A stretch of DNA of 5,874 nucleotides from assembly GCA_900557315.1 (NCBI GenBank), contig USSI01000104.1:1-5874 (forward strand), in the 5' to 3' direction. A program made the position numbers and the translations under genes. The notes under the pieces are model-generated. The model was not told where the DNA came from. It saw only the letters and a program-made list of their open reading frames with translations, and did not search any database. Positions 5,075 through 5,874 of this stretch are shown one piece after another. Origin of the DNA: an uncultured Butyricicoccus sp. Lineage in GTDB: Bacteria; Bacillota; Clostridia; Oscillospirales; Butyricicoccaceae. How positions within the stretch are numbered: position 1 is the first letter of the stretch; each line of letters opens with the position of its first letter.

Positions 5075-5874
5075 TTAAAATTGATGCAGGAACCGCACAT
5101 CATTTTCATAAAAGAGGCGGATGTCGTCGATTTTGAACCGGCCCATGACCGTGCGTTCCAGGCCGATGCCGAACGCATAGCCCGAATATTCCTCCGGGTC
5201 GATGCCGCTGGTCTCGAGCACCTTGGGGTGCACCATGCCGCAGCCGAGGATTTCGATCCAGCCCTCGCCCTTGCAGAGCGGGCAGCCCGCGCCGTGGCAG
5301 CGGTAGCACTGGATGTCCATTTCCGCGGACGGCTCGGTGAACGGGAAGTGGTGCGGGCGGAAGCGGACGACCGTGTCCTCGCCGTAGAGCTTTTTGGCAA
5401 ACAGCTCAAGGATGCCCTTGAGGTCGCTCATACGGATGCCCTTGTCAACGACCAGGCCCTCGATCTGGTGGAACAGCGGGGAGTGGGTCGCATCGACCGC
5501 GTCCGAACGGTAAACTCTGCCGGGCGCAATGATGCGGATCGGCGGCTTTTTCTGCTCCATCGTGCGCACCTGCATGGGCGAGGTCTGCGTGCGGAGCACA
5601 ACGTTATCCGAAATATAGAAGGTATCCTGCGTGTCGCGCGCGGGGTGGTCCTTCGGGATGTTGAGCGCTTCGAAGTTGTAGTGGTCAAGCTCGACCTCCG
5701 GGCCTTCTGCAATCGAAAAGCCGAGGCCGATGAAGATTTCCTTGAGTTCATCGAGCACGATGTTCAGCGGGTGCTCCTTGCCGATCACGACCTCCTCGCC
5801 CGGCAGGGTGACGTCGATGGTCTCCGAAGCAAGCTTGTGCGCGAGCGCGGCCTGCGCGATGACCTCTTTCTGCT
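5075..5874 (-). CDS. pheS: Phenylalanyl-tRNA synthetase alpha subunit, N-terminus beyond the window edge
   Basis: The frame is open from the right edge (265 residues visible) and stops at 5075. Family length is about 340, so roughly 75 residues of the N-terminal coiled-coil arm are missing. The visible part begins in the end of that arm and continues through ETIDVTLPG into the class II catalytic core. Motif 1 lies around [15 protein letters not shown]. Motif 2 is at 5456-5518 ([21 protein letters not shown]). The substrate pocket is near [11 protein letters not shown], and motif 3 is FGIGLER at 5153-5173. A CX2C-X4-CX2C cluster at 5273-5308 (CYRC, then CPLC) resembles the Cys-rich insert common in Firmicutes PheS. 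The open frame continues in register upstream of the GTG at 5788, with PheS-like residues, so that GTG is not the start. Any promoter or T-box leader for the operon would lie outside this window. Confidence 0.98.
   Translation of the reverse strand, partial: QKEVIAQAALAHKLASETIDVTLPGEEVVIGKEHPLNIVLDELKEIFIGLGFSIAEGPEVELDHYNFEALNIPKDHPARDTQDTFYISDNVVLRTQTSPMQVRTMEQKKPPIRIIAPGRVYRSDAVDATHSPLFHQIEGLVVDKGIRMSDLKGILELFAKKLYGEDTVVRFRPHHFPFTEPSAEMDIQCYRCHGAGCPLCKGEGWIEILGCGMVHPKVLETSGIDPEEYSGYAFGIGLERTVMGRFKIDDIRLFYENDVRFLHQF

Noticed and set aside
5700..5874. T-box or other leader for pheST
   Set aside because: The right edge lies inside the pheS coding region, so any leader is outside the window.

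Overview
This window looks like chromosomal core sequence from a GC-rich member of the Clostridia (Oscillospirales or Butyricicoccaceae-like gut Firmicutes). The pointers are an IreB-family (UPF0297) gene, a clostridial-style PheS and PheT pair, AGGAG-type ribosome binding sites and consensus sigma-A promoters. This is inference from protein style and base composition; I cannot name the species. The four recognisable protein genes all lie on the minus strand and are ordinary housekeeping or conserved genes.

Layout from left to right: (1) 1-1842, minus: a YgiQ-family (UPF0313) radical SAM protein whose C-terminal end runs off the left edge. (2) 1843-2146: a 304-base gap that is not empty. It holds what reads as a compact, previously unannotated type I toxin-antitoxin locus. 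A very AT-rich reading frame for a 22-residue hydrophobic peptide sits on the plus strand, with its own promoter and a Shine-Dalgarno sequence buried in a hairpin. A consensus minus-strand promoter drives a short RNA towards it. Both transcripts end at one bidirectional terminator, and related repeats lie at the 5' ends of both. (3) 2147-2392, minus: ireB. (4) 2393-2647: a 255-base gap with the pheT terminator, two inverted repeats and probably the ireB promoter. (5) 2648-5056, minus: complete pheT. (6) 5075-5874, minus: pheS, with its N-terminus beyond the right edge.

PheS and PheT form the two subunits of phenylalanyl-tRNA synthetase and are co-transcribed, with 18 bases between them. IreB is a small phosphoprotein linked to the Ser/Thr kinase that monitors the cell wall. 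It is separated from pheT by a terminator and probably has its own promoter. No terminator is visible between the ireB stop codon and the small-RNA promoter, so ireB transcripts may end at the toxin-antitoxin terminator and carry the antitoxin sequence in their 3' end. The toxin promoter overlaps the likely ygiQ -10 element, so those two promoters may compete.

The toxin-antitoxin locus is the most interesting part of the window. Its parts are read directly from the sequence. Its activity is inferred by analogy with Fst/par of pAD1 and with txpA/RatA and bsrG/SR4 of Bacillus.
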